DNA of 64,000 nt. It comes from Alphaproteobacteria bacterium (GTDB taxonomy: Bacteria; Pseudomonadota; Alphaproteobacteria; Rhodobacterales; Rhodobacteraceae). The stretch spans positions 1-64,000 of the forward strand of contig JAUIDE010000005.1 in NCBI GenBank assembly GCA_030429105.1, written 5' to 3'. The position numbers and the translations under genes were made by a program. Numbering within the stretch: position 1 is the stretch's first letter; every line of letters begins with the position of its first letter. Below are positions 44,978-52,833 of the stretch, piece by piece. The notes beneath the pieces were generated by a model. The model ran no database searches. It was not told the origin of the DNA and saw only the letters and a list, made by a program, of their open reading frames with translations.

Positions 44978-45825
44978 GGGATCAGCCCCGCGCCCGCCGC
45001 CGCTTCGCGAAGCGCGCGCCGCGCGATCTCCGCCGCCGCGGCGTGGCGATATCCGGCGTCCGCCCGCACGTCGTCGATCGGCGCGAGCGGGCCGAGATGC
45101 GGCGCGACGAGCGCCGGATCGTCGAGCGCGCCCGGCTCCGCCCCCGCCAGCGCCGCCTCCAGCCCGGGGAGCCGCACGGCGACCGGCGAGCAGGCGCCGA
45201 CCGCGACGCGCGCCGCGCCGATCCGCCCGCCCGCGCCGGGGGCGACGAGCGCCGCCGCCATCGCGATGGAGATGACGAGATGCGCCCGCGCGCCGAGCTT
45301 CACGAAGGCGCCCGCCGCGCCCTCAGGCGGCGGCGGAATATGGACGGCGACGAGCAGCTCGCCGGGCTTCAGTGCAGTCCGCCGCGGCCCGGTCAGGAAT
45401 TCGGAGAGCGGCAGGCGGCGCGCGCCCTCCGCGCCGGCGACCTCGACCTCTGCGTCGAGCGTCAGAAGCGGCGGAATTCCGTCCGCCGCCGGCGAGGCGG
45501 TGCAGAGATTGCCGCCGATGGTTCCCGCATTCTGGATCTGGACAGAGCCGACCATTCGCGCCGCCGCGCGGAGCCCGTCGAAAGATCGCGGAAACGGATG
45601 CGATGCGATCTCCGTCCAGGTCGTAAGCGCGCCGATGCGCCAACCGTCGGGCCCCGCAGCGATGCCGCGGAGCGCAGTGACCCCGGTCAGGTCGAGGAGC
45701 CGGGCGGGGGCGGGGCGCTCCCCGAGCGCGGGATAGAGATCGGTGCCGCCGGCGATGGCCGGCCCCGCGCCTTCGCGCATCAGCGCGAGCGCGTCCTCCA
45801 GTGTGGCGGGGGCGGCGTAGGCCAT
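44974..45825 (-). CDS. FAD-binding subunit of the molybdenum hydroxylase
   Basis: 283-residue medium (FAD) subunit of the xanthine dehydrogenase/CO dehydrogenase family. FAD motifs [12 protein letters not shown] near residues 24-35 and [16 protein letters not shown] near 115-130 are present. It accepts electrons from the 2Fe-2S clusters of the fused partner encoded next. I start at 45825 ([13 protein letters not shown]); the frame is open upstream but the family begins here. It is the first gene of the cluster, and 178 bases separate it from the divergent cyclase gene. Confidence 0.92.
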   Translation of the reverse strand: MAYAAPATLEDALALMREGAGPAIAGGTDLYPALGERPAPARLLDLTGVTALRGIAAGPDGWRIGALTTWTEIASHPFPRSFDGLRAAARMVGSVQIQNAGTIGGNLCTASPAADGIPPLLTLDAEVEVAGAEGARRLPLSEFLTGPRRTALKPGELLVAVHIPPPPEGAAGAFVKLGARAHLVISIAMAAALVAPGAGGRIGAARVAVGACSPVAVRLPGLEAALAGAEPGALDDPALVAPHLGPLAPIDDVRADAGYRHAAAAEIARRALREAAAGAGLIP

Positions 45826-45954
45826 CTCTTTGTCCCTCAGGCTGGCGGGATGATCGGAGCGGCGCGGCCCGGCTGTCAATCCGCTTCGCGCCGGGGCCCC
45901 GGGCGTCGCAATCTGGTAAGGATTGCAGAGCTATGCTCGCGTGACTTCGGTCAA

Positions 45955-45983
45955 TTGAGGCGGGAGGCGTTTTCGGCTAGAGT
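45955..45983 (+). promoter_or_regulatory. Predicted promoter of the adenylate/guanylate cyclase gene
   Basis: TTGAGG (45955-45960) and TAGAGT (45978-45983) are separated by 17 bases, followed by GAGGAAAG before the ATG at 46004. Each box matches consensus at 4 of 6 positions. The start distance leaves a very short leader, so the call is tentative. Confidence 0.35.
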
Positions 45984-46003
45984 GAGGAAAGACGCGCAAG
46001 TCC

Positions 46004-48202
46004 ATGCACCCGATCTATAATCGCCCGGAGGCGCTCTTGGCGGAGGAGCCCAAATCGACATCGAGGCGCCGCTGGCGGATCTCGCTCCGCGTGAGCGTGG
46101 TTCTGGTCATGGTCGGAGCCGTCGCGATGACTTCGGCCGCGGTCCATCTCCCATGGTTCTTCATCAGCCGGGAGAACGTGGCGGACATGTCCCGTCAGCT
46201 CAACGCCGAGATCGTCTCTGGCGTGAACCGGGAGCTGGCGACTCTCTTCGAGAGCGCCGAATCCGCTCAGGAATCGCTTCGCGGCGCGATCGAGGCGGAA
46301 GTGTTCGAGATTGAGGACAAGGCGAAGCGGGATGCGCTCTTCTTCTCCGTTCTGAAGGCTCATCCGCATTTCTCCTGGGTCAGCTTCGGCGCGCCAAACG
46401 GCGATTTCTTCGGCGCGCAGCGCCGCGACGAGGTCAATCTCCGTATCGTGGAAAGCCGCTGGAACGTAGAACGCGGCGAAGCGGAAAGGGTCGAGACCTA
46501 TTTCGTGAACGACGGCGTGCGCGTTAGCCGCACCGTCACGAAACGGGAGGTGAACGACTACGATTCCCGCACGCGCGAATGGTTCAAGGAGGCGATCGCC
46601 GCGCCCGGTCGGCATGTCTGGACGGACATCTACGTCTTCAGCGCCTCCCGCCGCCCGGGCCTCAACACCGCAGTGACGGCCGAGCGCGCCGCGACGGGGG
46701 AGCGGATAGGCGTCGTCTCCATAGCCATCGAGCTAGAGCGCATCTCCCGCTATCTCGCCGGCCTGCCCTCGCTCCGCTCCGGCGGCGCCTTCCTCGCGGA
46801 CCGGCAGGGGCGGCTCGTCGCCTTCGGCGAGGCTTCGGAAGTGACGCGCCTCTCGGCGAACGGCTCGGATCCGGAGCTTCGACCGCTCAAGGAGAGCAAC
46901 CATCCGATGCTCGCCCTCGCTGCGCAGGGGATCACCGCTGGCGGGCTCAGCCTCGCGACCGTGGCCGAGCCCGTGCAGATCGTCGCGGAGGATCTGGCCG
47001 GGGATCGGCATTTCCTTTCACTCGCGCCCGCGGCGCGGGAGGGGTGGATCGTGGGCACCGTGATTCCGGAGGCGGATTTCATGGGCGTCATCAATGCGAA
47101 CCAGGCGCGGCTTGCCCTCATCGTCGGCGCGCTGCTCGCCCTCGTCGGCCTCTCCGCGCTCTTCATCTCGCGCTCGCTTCTCGTCCGCCCGCTCGATTCG
47201 CTTGTGGCGGAGACGGAGAAGGTCGCCCGTTTTGATCTCGACGCCGTCCGCCCGGTGGATAGCGCGGTTGTGGAGGTTGCGGCGCTTTCCGATGCCGTGG
47301 GGCGGATGGCGCGCGGCCTCGGCTCCTTCCGCCGCTACATCCCGATGGACCTCGTCCGCGCCCTGCATGACCGGGACGTGGTGGCGGAGCTTGGCGGGCA
47401 GCGGCGCACGATGACCGTGATGTTCATGGACCTCGAAGGCTTCACCACGATCTCCGAACGGCTCGGCCACCGCGTCGCCCCGCTGCTGGCCGATTATTTC
47501 GGCGCAATGAGCCGGGCGATCGAGGGGCGGAAAGGCACGATAGACAAGTTCATGGGCGACGGCGTGATGGCGTTCTGGGGCGCCCCCGCCTATGACGAGG
47601 ATCATCCGCTCCACGCCTGCCTCGCCGCGCTCGACTGCCAGGAGGAGATGGACCGGCTCAGGAAAGAATGGACGGCGAGGGGCCTCCCTGCGCCGCGCCT
47701 TCGGATCGGGGTGACGACGGGGCGCGTCGTCGTCGGCAATTTCGGCTCCGAGGAGCGGCTGAACTACACCGTGATCGGCGACCCGGTGAACCTCGCCGCC
47801 CGGCTCGAAGGCATGAACCGGACTTACGGGACGCGCATCCTCATCTCCGGCGAGTGCTGGGAGCTGGTGAAATACGACATGTGCGCCCGCCGCGTGGACG
47901 TGGCGAAGGTGAAGGGCAAGGACGAGCCGACGACGCTCTACGAGCTGCTTGCCGCGCGGGACGAGAACGGCCGCGTGGCCCCCGGGTTCGAATGGGCGGA
48001 GCGCTACGAAGCCGGTTTCGCGCTCATGTCGGAGCGGCGTTTCGGCGAGGCGGCGGAGGCGTTCCGCGAGACGGTCGCGGCGAAGGGCTCCGAGGACGGG
48101 CCCTCGCGTCGTCATCTGGAGCGCATCGAGGCGGAAATGGCAGCCGCGCCGCCGCGGCCTCGCGCGGTCGATCCTGCCGCCGCCCCGAAGCGGGACGCCT
48201 GA
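46004..48202 (+). CDS. Membrane class III adenylate/guanylate cyclase with Cache sensor and HAMP domain
   Basis: 732 residues. TM1 lies at about 27-50, followed by a periplasmic dCache-type sensor with the DSRTREWFKEAIAAPG motif (about 185-200). TM2 is at about 367-388, a HAMP linker follows (SLLVRPLDSLVAETEKVARF), then a class III cyclase domain at about 465-640 with metal Asps in FMDLEGFTTISE and KFMGDGVMAFWG. A TPR-like tail (ERRFGEAAEAFRETVAAKG) ends the protein. The Lys before FMGDG fits ATP specificity, so cAMP is the more likely product. Cache domains usually bind small organic ligands; the ligand is unknown. It is divergent from the Mo-hydroxylase cluster. Confidence 0.9.
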   Translation: MHPIYNRPEALLAEEPKSTSRRRWRISLRVSVVLVMVGAVAMTSAAVHLPWFFISRENVADMSRQLNAEIVSGVNRELATLFESAESAQESLRGAIEAEVFEIEDKAKRDALFFSVLKAHPHFSWVSFGAPNGDFFGAQRRDEVNLRIVESRWNVERGEAERVETYFVNDGVRVSRTVTKREVNDYDSRTREWFKEAIAAPGRHVWTDIYVFSASRRPGLNTAVTAERAATGERIGVVSIAIELERISRYLAGLPSLRSGGAFLADRQGRLVAFGEASEVTRLSANGSDPELRPLKESNHPMLALAAQGITAGGLSLATVAEPVQIVAEDLAGDRHFLSLAPAAREGWIVGTVIPEADFMGVINANQARLALIVGALLALVGLSALFISRSLLVRPLDSLVAETEKVARFDLDAVRPVDSAVVEVAALSDAVGRMARGLGSFRRYIPMDLVRALHDRDVVAELGGQRRTMTVMFMDLEGFTTISERLGHRVAPLLADYFGAMSRAIEGRKGTIDKFMGDGVMAFWGAPAYDEDHPLHACLAALDCQEEMDRLRKEWTARGLPAPRLRIGVTTGRVVVGNFGSEERLNYTVIGDPVNLAARLEGMNRTYGTRILISGECWELVKYDMCARRVDVAKVKGKDEPTTLYELLAARDENGRVAPGFEWAERYEAGFALMSERRFGEAAEAFRETVAAKGSEDGPSRRHLERIEAEMAAAPPRPRAVDPAAAPKRDA

Positions 48203-48205
48203 GGG

Positions 48206-48811
48206 TCAGGTCTTCCGGCGGGTCAGCGCGAGCCAGGGGCGAAGGTCGACGATGGCCTTCGCCGCAACAGCCAGGACGAACGCCGAGAGCGCGATCTTCG
48301 AGATCGTTTCCATCGTCCCCTCGATCAGGAGGGCATGCGCCGCCGCGCCCGCCACGATCAACGCGGCGAGCGACAGATGGACCAAGCGCCAGAGGGCCGG
48401 CCTCAGCTTCCTTCGAACGAGCGCGACCAGCGCCGTCGCGATCATGGCCCACATCGCGATGACGCCCCAGAGTGAGAAGGGCGTGGGCGAGCGGAGAAGG
48501 AGCGCGTCGATCACGTCGGGTGGGCTCGTCAGCCAGAGGCCGCCGACATGCACGACGACTGCGGCAACAATTCCCGCCCCGACCCATCGGTGCACGGCGC
48601 GCCCACGCGGTGCTGGCAGCCCCGGCAGGTATCCCCGCGCCAGGAGCGGCTGGAAGAGCAGCATGGCGAGCGCCGCGACTCCTGCGAAACCGGCGACGAT
48701 GTAGACCGGCTCCCGCCACGCAAGCAGCGGGCTCGCCGCGGCAAGAGCGAGGGGAACGAGAGCGGCCGCGGCGACCGCCGCCCAGATCAGCGCCGCGCGG
48801 AGCCGGGGCAT
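48206..48811 (-). CDS. Ferric reductase-like transmembrane protein
   Basis: 201 residues with six to seven hydrophobic helices. The helix pair with AVHRWVGAGIVAAVVVHVGG and ALWRLVHLSLAALIVAGAAAHAL places His residues (HRWVG, VVHVGG, RLVHLSL, AAHALL) suited to bind two haems, as in ferric reductase-like (FRD/MsrQ-like) membrane domains. It would carry electrons through the membrane. The gene follows the intradiol-dioxygenase-like gene by 4 bases, so the two are co-transcribed and probably work together. It ends 3 bases from the convergent cyclase gene. Confidence 0.82.
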   Translation of the reverse strand: MPRLRAALIWAAVAAAALVPLALAAASPLLAWREPVYIVAGFAGVAALAMLLFQPLLARGYLPGLPAPRGRAVHRWVGAGIVAAVVVHVGGLWLTSPPDVIDALLLRSPTPFSLWGVIAMWAMIATALVALVRRKLRPALWRLVHLSLAALIVAGAAAHALLIEGTMETISKIALSAFVLAVAAKAIVDLRPWLALTRRKT

Positions 48812-48815
48812 AAGG

Positions 48816-49328
48816 TCAAACGGGCTTCAGCACGAAATGGGCGCTGAGCGTCGTCTCCCGCGCGCTCGCCATGACGGGGCGGAGGAACACGGTCTCGAAC
48901 CCGCCGCGACCGTGCTCCGCGTCATAGGCGAGGTGGCCGTGCGGCTGCCCGAAGGCCGGCACGATCTGCGGCATGTCCATGCGGAACTCGCCGTTCGCGT
49001 CGGTCAGGGTGGCGCCGTGGCTCTCCCAGTCGCGCTCATGGCCTTCGGTGGTGTGCGCCCAGATCTGGATGCGCACGCCTTCGAGCGGCGCCCCGTCCCC
49101 CGCCCGGCGCACCGTGCCCGTCATCAGGAAGCCGCCGCCGCCGATCCGCTCCACGAGCGGCGCGCCGGGCCGGTAATTGTTCGCGCCGCCGCGCATGGTC
49201 GGCGTCGGCTCGACCCCCTCTGCGCGGAGCGGGGCGAACAGCCCCGAGCCTCCCGTGATCAGCGCGGCGCCGGCGAGGCCGGAGCCCGCGAGAAGCATGT
49301 CACGACGGGTGAACGGAAGTCTCGCCAT
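48816..49328 (-). CDS. Tat-exported intradiol dioxygenase-like protein with altered iron ligands
   Basis: 170 residues with a twin-arginine signal (FTRRDMLLAGSGLAGAAL) and an intradiol ring-cleavage dioxygenase beta-fold (FLMTGTVRRAGDGAPLEGV, RIQIWAHTTEG, TLTDANGEFRMDMP). Of the four canonical iron ligands, the His-x-His pair is kept (His130, His132 in GQPHGHLAY), but the positions expected for the two Tyr look like His97 and Phe126. It may therefore bind metal differently or act non-catalytically in the periplasm. It is paired with a ferric reductase-like membrane protein, suggesting a redox role rather than catechol breakdown. These ligand assignments are by-eye alignments. Confidence 0.75.
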   Translation of the reverse strand: MARLPFTRRDMLLAGSGLAGAALITGGSGLFAPLRAEGVEPTPTMRGGANNYRPGAPLVERIGGGGFLMTGTVRRAGDGAPLEGVRIQIWAHTTEGHERDWESHGATLTDANGEFRMDMPQIVPAFGQPHGHLAYDAEHGRGGFETVFLRPVMASARETTLSAHFVLKPV

Positions 49329-49417
49329 TCTGTGCTCTCCTCATCCTGTCGGATCGTCCCTCGGGAGAGATAGGCGCGAAAGGCGCGCGATAAAGCGCGT
49401 CCGCCGGTCGCGCAGCC

Positions 49418-50590
49418 TCAGCCGCCCTGCGGAAGGCTCCGCCCGTTCACCCGCGCGGGCTCCCCTTCCGGCCCGTAGATCGCGCTCGCCGCCTCGAAGA
49501 GCGAGAACGGGATTGAAAGGCCGATCCGCCGCGCGTGAAGGAAATTGATCGCGATGTCGGGAGGAGAGACGACTCCCACAGGCAGTTCCCCCGCCGCCGC
49601 CTCCCCCGAAAGCACCTTGAAGGCGTAGGAGGCTGCGAGGCGCGCGTTCGATTCGAAGCTGACGCCGATTGAGAGCGCTGCGCTCTCCTCGCCCGCCTGC
49701 ACCACCTCCGGTGCGACGGACAGCACCGGAACGACGCCGGCGAGCCGGTTGATCGCCCCGATCTCCGCGAAGACGGCGGTTGCGCCGGTGATCCAGATCA
49801 GGCTTTCCCGCAACTCCGGATCGACGGCGCGCAGCCGCTCCAGCGCCGCCGGAAGCAGACGCTCCAGATCGGCCCGCGCAGTCTCCGGGCCGCGGACCGC
49901 GACCTCGACCGCCTCGACCCCGATCTGGCGGAGCGCCTCTGCGATGGGGCGGGCCTGCGTCTCCACGGCGCTGACGTTTTTTTGATCAGTCAGGATCGCC
50001 ACGCCTTTCAGGCCGGGCTTCAGAAGCTTCAGATGCTCGACCTGCACGTCGACGAGAAGGTTGAGAGACGTGAAGGCGATGTTTCGCCCGCTCCCCTCCC
50101 GATAACCGCCGATCTGGCCGAGCGGCACCGGATCCTTGGCGCAAATGGTGACGAAGGGGAGGGGAGGCTCAGCCGTCCGCGCGGTAAGCCATTCGACGGT
50201 TTCCGAGCCCATCGCGAAGCCGAGCGCGGCGCCTCCGGCCGTCGCCTCGCGGAGGATGGCCTCGCCCCGCGCCGGGTCCTTCGCGAAGTTCACGGCGATG
50301 ATCCCGGGCGGGTCCGCGCGGGCGGCGAAGGCCTCGAGCAGCGTGGTCATGGCGATGTCATAGGCGGAGGACTTCCGAGGATAGACGACATAGATGAGGC
50401 GAGAGGGCTCGGGCGCGTCCTTGAGGCGCAGCCGCACGCGCATCTCGTCCGCCGGGTCCGGCAGGTCCGCCACCCAGAGCGCGGCGGCCTCCGGCGCGAT
50501 CCTGAACCAGTCGCCGAGCCGTTCGGATGCCTCTGTCCGCGGCGTCAGGATGGCCAGCGCCAGCAAGATCAGAAGGGTGGCGGCTCTCAT
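49418..50590 (-). CDS. ABC-type substrate-binding protein, TrpX-like (PF04392)
   Basis: 390 residues with a signal peptide (MRAATLLILLALAILTPRTEA) and the two-lobed ABC_sub_bind fold. Landmarks are GIIAVNFAKDPARGEAIL, PFVTICAKDPVPLG, KGVAILTDQKNVSAV and the C-terminal PPDIAINFLHARRIGLSIPF, which is close to the NxxxAxxLGIxxP ending of TrpX-type proteins. No transporter permease or ATPase of the usual TrpYZ kind is nearby; instead it is coupled by ATGA to an MFS gene with an attached sensor region. It may present a ligand to that sensor rather than to an ABC channel (inference). Confidence 0.85.
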   Translation of the reverse strand: MRAATLLILLALAILTPRTEASERLGDWFRIAPEAAALWVADLPDPADEMRVRLRLKDAPEPSRLIYVVYPRKSSAYDIAMTTLLEAFAARADPPGIIAVNFAKDPARGEAILREATAGGAALGFAMGSETVEWLTARTAEPPLPFVTICAKDPVPLGQIGGYREGSGRNIAFTSLNLLVDVQVEHLKLLKPGLKGVAILTDQKNVSAVETQARPIAEALRQIGVEAVEVAVRGPETARADLERLLPAALERLRAVDPELRESLIWITGATAVFAEIGAINRLAGVVPVLSVAPEVVQAGEESAALSIGVSFESNARLAASYAFKVLSGEAAAGELPVGVVSPPDIAINFLHARRIGLSIPFSLFEAASAIYGPEGEPARVNGRSLPQGG

Positions 50591-52833
50591 GCCCCGGCCC
50601 TCCGCCCGGCGAGGGCGGCGACGAGGCCGAAAAGGCAGGTGAGGCCGAATATGGCGCCGGCGATCCAGAGGAAACCGCCGCCGCCGCCCGCCGCCGCCAG
50701 CGCCGCCGCGGCGAGGCCGGGGCCCGCGACGTGCCCCGCCCGCTCCGCAATCCGATAGAGCGCGGTCGCCGTCGGCGCCCCGAGCCGCGCCGCCGCGCCG
50801 CTCTCGGCCACATAGGCGATCACGGGGGCGTTTACGCAGCCATGCGCCAGGCCGGTCAGGAACACGCCGGCGAGGGCCAGGGCCGTCGCCGCCCCGGAGC
50901 CCGTCTCGACGATGGCCGGCGCGCCGATCGCCGCGATCCCGACCGCCGCGCCCGCCCCGCCGAGAAAGAGCAGCGCGCCGGCGCGCCCGGTCCGATCCGC
51001 CCAGCGCGCGGCGGGCCCGGTGGCGAGGAGAACGCCAACGGCGTAGAGCATCAGGATCTGCCCGATCTCCTCCGCCGTCCAGCCCAGCGCAGAGAGATGG
51101 AGCGGCGCCGCGAAGACGATGATGCCGGTCAGCGCCGCCTTCGCGGGCGCGCCCACCAGCAGGAGAGCGCCAAGAAATCCGGCGGAGCCGAAGGCCCGCG
51201 GCAGGTCGGCGAGCCGCGGCCCGCCTCCCGCATCCCGCCGGCCCACCTCCAAACGGGGAAGCGCGCGCGCCAGCGCGGCGACGATGAGCGCCGCTGCGGC
51301 GGCGATGAGGAAGACGCCATCGGCCCCGAGGTCCGCGACGAGAAGCGAGCCGATCGCCGCCCCCGCGATCATGCCCCCGTTGAAGCCGAGCACGATCACC
51401 GCCGCAGCGCGGGTCCGGCCGCCGGGCGGCGCCGAAAGAAGCGCCGCCTGCACCCCGATCAGAAGGAGGCCCTGCCCGGCCCCGGCCAGCGCGCGCGCGC
51501 CGAGGAGCGGCGAGAAGCCGGGCGCCAGAGCGGGGATCGCGCTGGCGAGCGCGACGAGTAGCGCGCCGAGCAGGGTGACGGGTCGCGCCCCGAGCCGCGC
51601 GGAAAGCGCCGTCGCAGGCAGGAGCGCGAGAAGGAAGGCGGCGAAGTATGCGCTGAAGACGAGGGATGCGCCGCCGCTCGCCCCGGCCTCCGCCGCCGAT
51701 CGCTCGGCCAGCTGCGGCAGGAAGCCCGCAGTCAGGAAATCCGCGAAGACGGCGAGAAAGAAGGCCGGACGGAGCGCGGCGAACCGCGGATCGGCCCCGC
51801 CTTCCTCCTCCGCCCCGCGACGGATGAAGCCGAAGGCGGTCGCCGCCACGAGGCCCGAGGCGATCAGGAGGGCGGCGAAATTGCGGACGCTTCGCAAGAC
51901 TGCGCGCCAGACGACCGTCGCCGGCAGCGCAACCGCGATCTCCGCCCCGGCCGGAAGCGGAGCCCGGTATTCGAGCGCGCCGGGCGGAGCCCGCCAGGGC
52001 CGGCCCACTGCGCCCGCCTCGTCATGGACGGCGACGACCCCGCCGACGACGAGGCCTACCGCCGCGACATCCGCGTTCGCGCGGGCGTATTCGCCGAGGA
52101 GCGCATCGAGCCCGTTCACATCGTCAAGGTCGAGCCCATAGGCGAAGAGCGGACCGACCCGCCCGGCGAGCGATTCCGAAATCGCCTTTGCGCGCGCCGC
52201 CGCGCCTTCGGCGTAGAGCGCGGCGAGGCTGCCCGTCACCGCCGTGGCCGCGATGACGAAGGCGGCGGCGAAGGCGGCGAAGAGCCGCCGCCGCCGTCCT
52301 TCCCGCAGCGCATAGAGAAAGACGGCGAGGGCGAGCCCCCCGGCCAGCGCCGCGAGCGCCGGAAGGGGGCGGGAGGCGCGCGCGGCGAGCGCCTCCCGGT
52401 CGAGCCTGAACTCAAGCGCGCCCGCCGCGCCGAAGCGCCCCGCGAGAGGGAGAGTCACGAGAAGCCGAGTCTCCGTCTCCCGCGTCTCTCTTGCGCCGGG
52501 CGGCGGCCGCGCCGTCTCTCCGGCCTCACCCGCGGCGAAGAGCGTCCGGCCTTCCGGCCCTCGCAACACGATGCCCGCCATTGCGGGATCGGCGGCGCGA
52601 ATCGGCTCGGCGATCTGCGCGAAGCCGGGGAAGGCGCTAAGCGGCAAGCCGGCGGCAAGATGTGGGGCGAGCGCGGCGGCGAGCACCTCCGCCTCCGCCG
52701 CCGCCTTTTCCTCGACGAAGCGCGGCCAACCCCGCTTCGCCTCGCCCCAGCCGACATAGACGAGGAGCGCAAGGGAGAAGAGCGCCGTCAGCCCCGCCGC
52801 AGCGGCGCCGCGGAGCCCGCCGCCTCGCCTCAT
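50587..52833 (-). CDS. MFS transporter fused to an N-terminal membrane sensor-like region
   Basis: 748 residues. The first ~345 residues carry four hydrophobic segments (near 12-28, 155-175, 182-210 and 320-340) that bracket two extracytoplasmic loops of about 125 and 110 residues, resembling periplasmic sensor domains. From about residue 350 (RFAALRPAFFLAVFADFLTAGFL) there are twelve helices of an MFS permease with ALSARLGARPVTLLGALLVA between helices 2 and 3. MFS proteins are normally ~400 residues, so this is a fusion. It overlaps both partners by ATGA. The cargo is unknown; the sensor could gate or respond to transport. I know of no characterised protein with this layout. Confidence 0.82.
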   Translation of the reverse strand: MRRGGGLRGAAAAGLTALFSLALLVYVGWGEAKRGWPRFVEEKAAAEAEVLAAALAPHLAAGLPLSAFPGFAQIAEPIRAADPAMAGIVLRGPEGRTLFAAGEAGETARPPPGARETRETETRLLVTLPLAGRFGAAGALEFRLDREALAARASRPLPALAALAGGLALAVFLYALREGRRRRLFAAFAAAFVIAATAVTGSLAALYAEGAAARAKAISESLAGRVGPLFAYGLDLDDVNGLDALLGEYARANADVAAVGLVVGGVVAVHDEAGAVGRPWRAPPGALEYRAPLPAGAEIAVALPATVVWRAVLRSVRNFAALLIASGLVAATAFGFIRRGAEEEGGADPRFAALRPAFFLAVFADFLTAGFLPQLAERSAAEAGASGGASLVFSAYFAAFLLALLPATALSARLGARPVTLLGALLVALASAIPALAPGFSPLLGARALAGAGQGLLLIGVQAALLSAPPGGRTRAAAVIVLGFNGGMIAGAAIGSLLVADLGADGVFLIAAAAALIVAALARALPRLEVGRRDAGGGPRLADLPRAFGSAGFLGALLLVGAPAKAALTGIIVFAAPLHLSALGWTAEEIGQILMLYAVGVLLATGPAARWADRTGRAGALLFLGGAGAAVGIAAIGAPAIVETGSGAATALALAGVFLTGLAHGCVNAPVIAYVAESGAAARLGAPTATALYRIAERAGHVAGPGLAAAALAAAGGGGGFLWIAGAIFGLTCLFGLVAALAGRRAGA

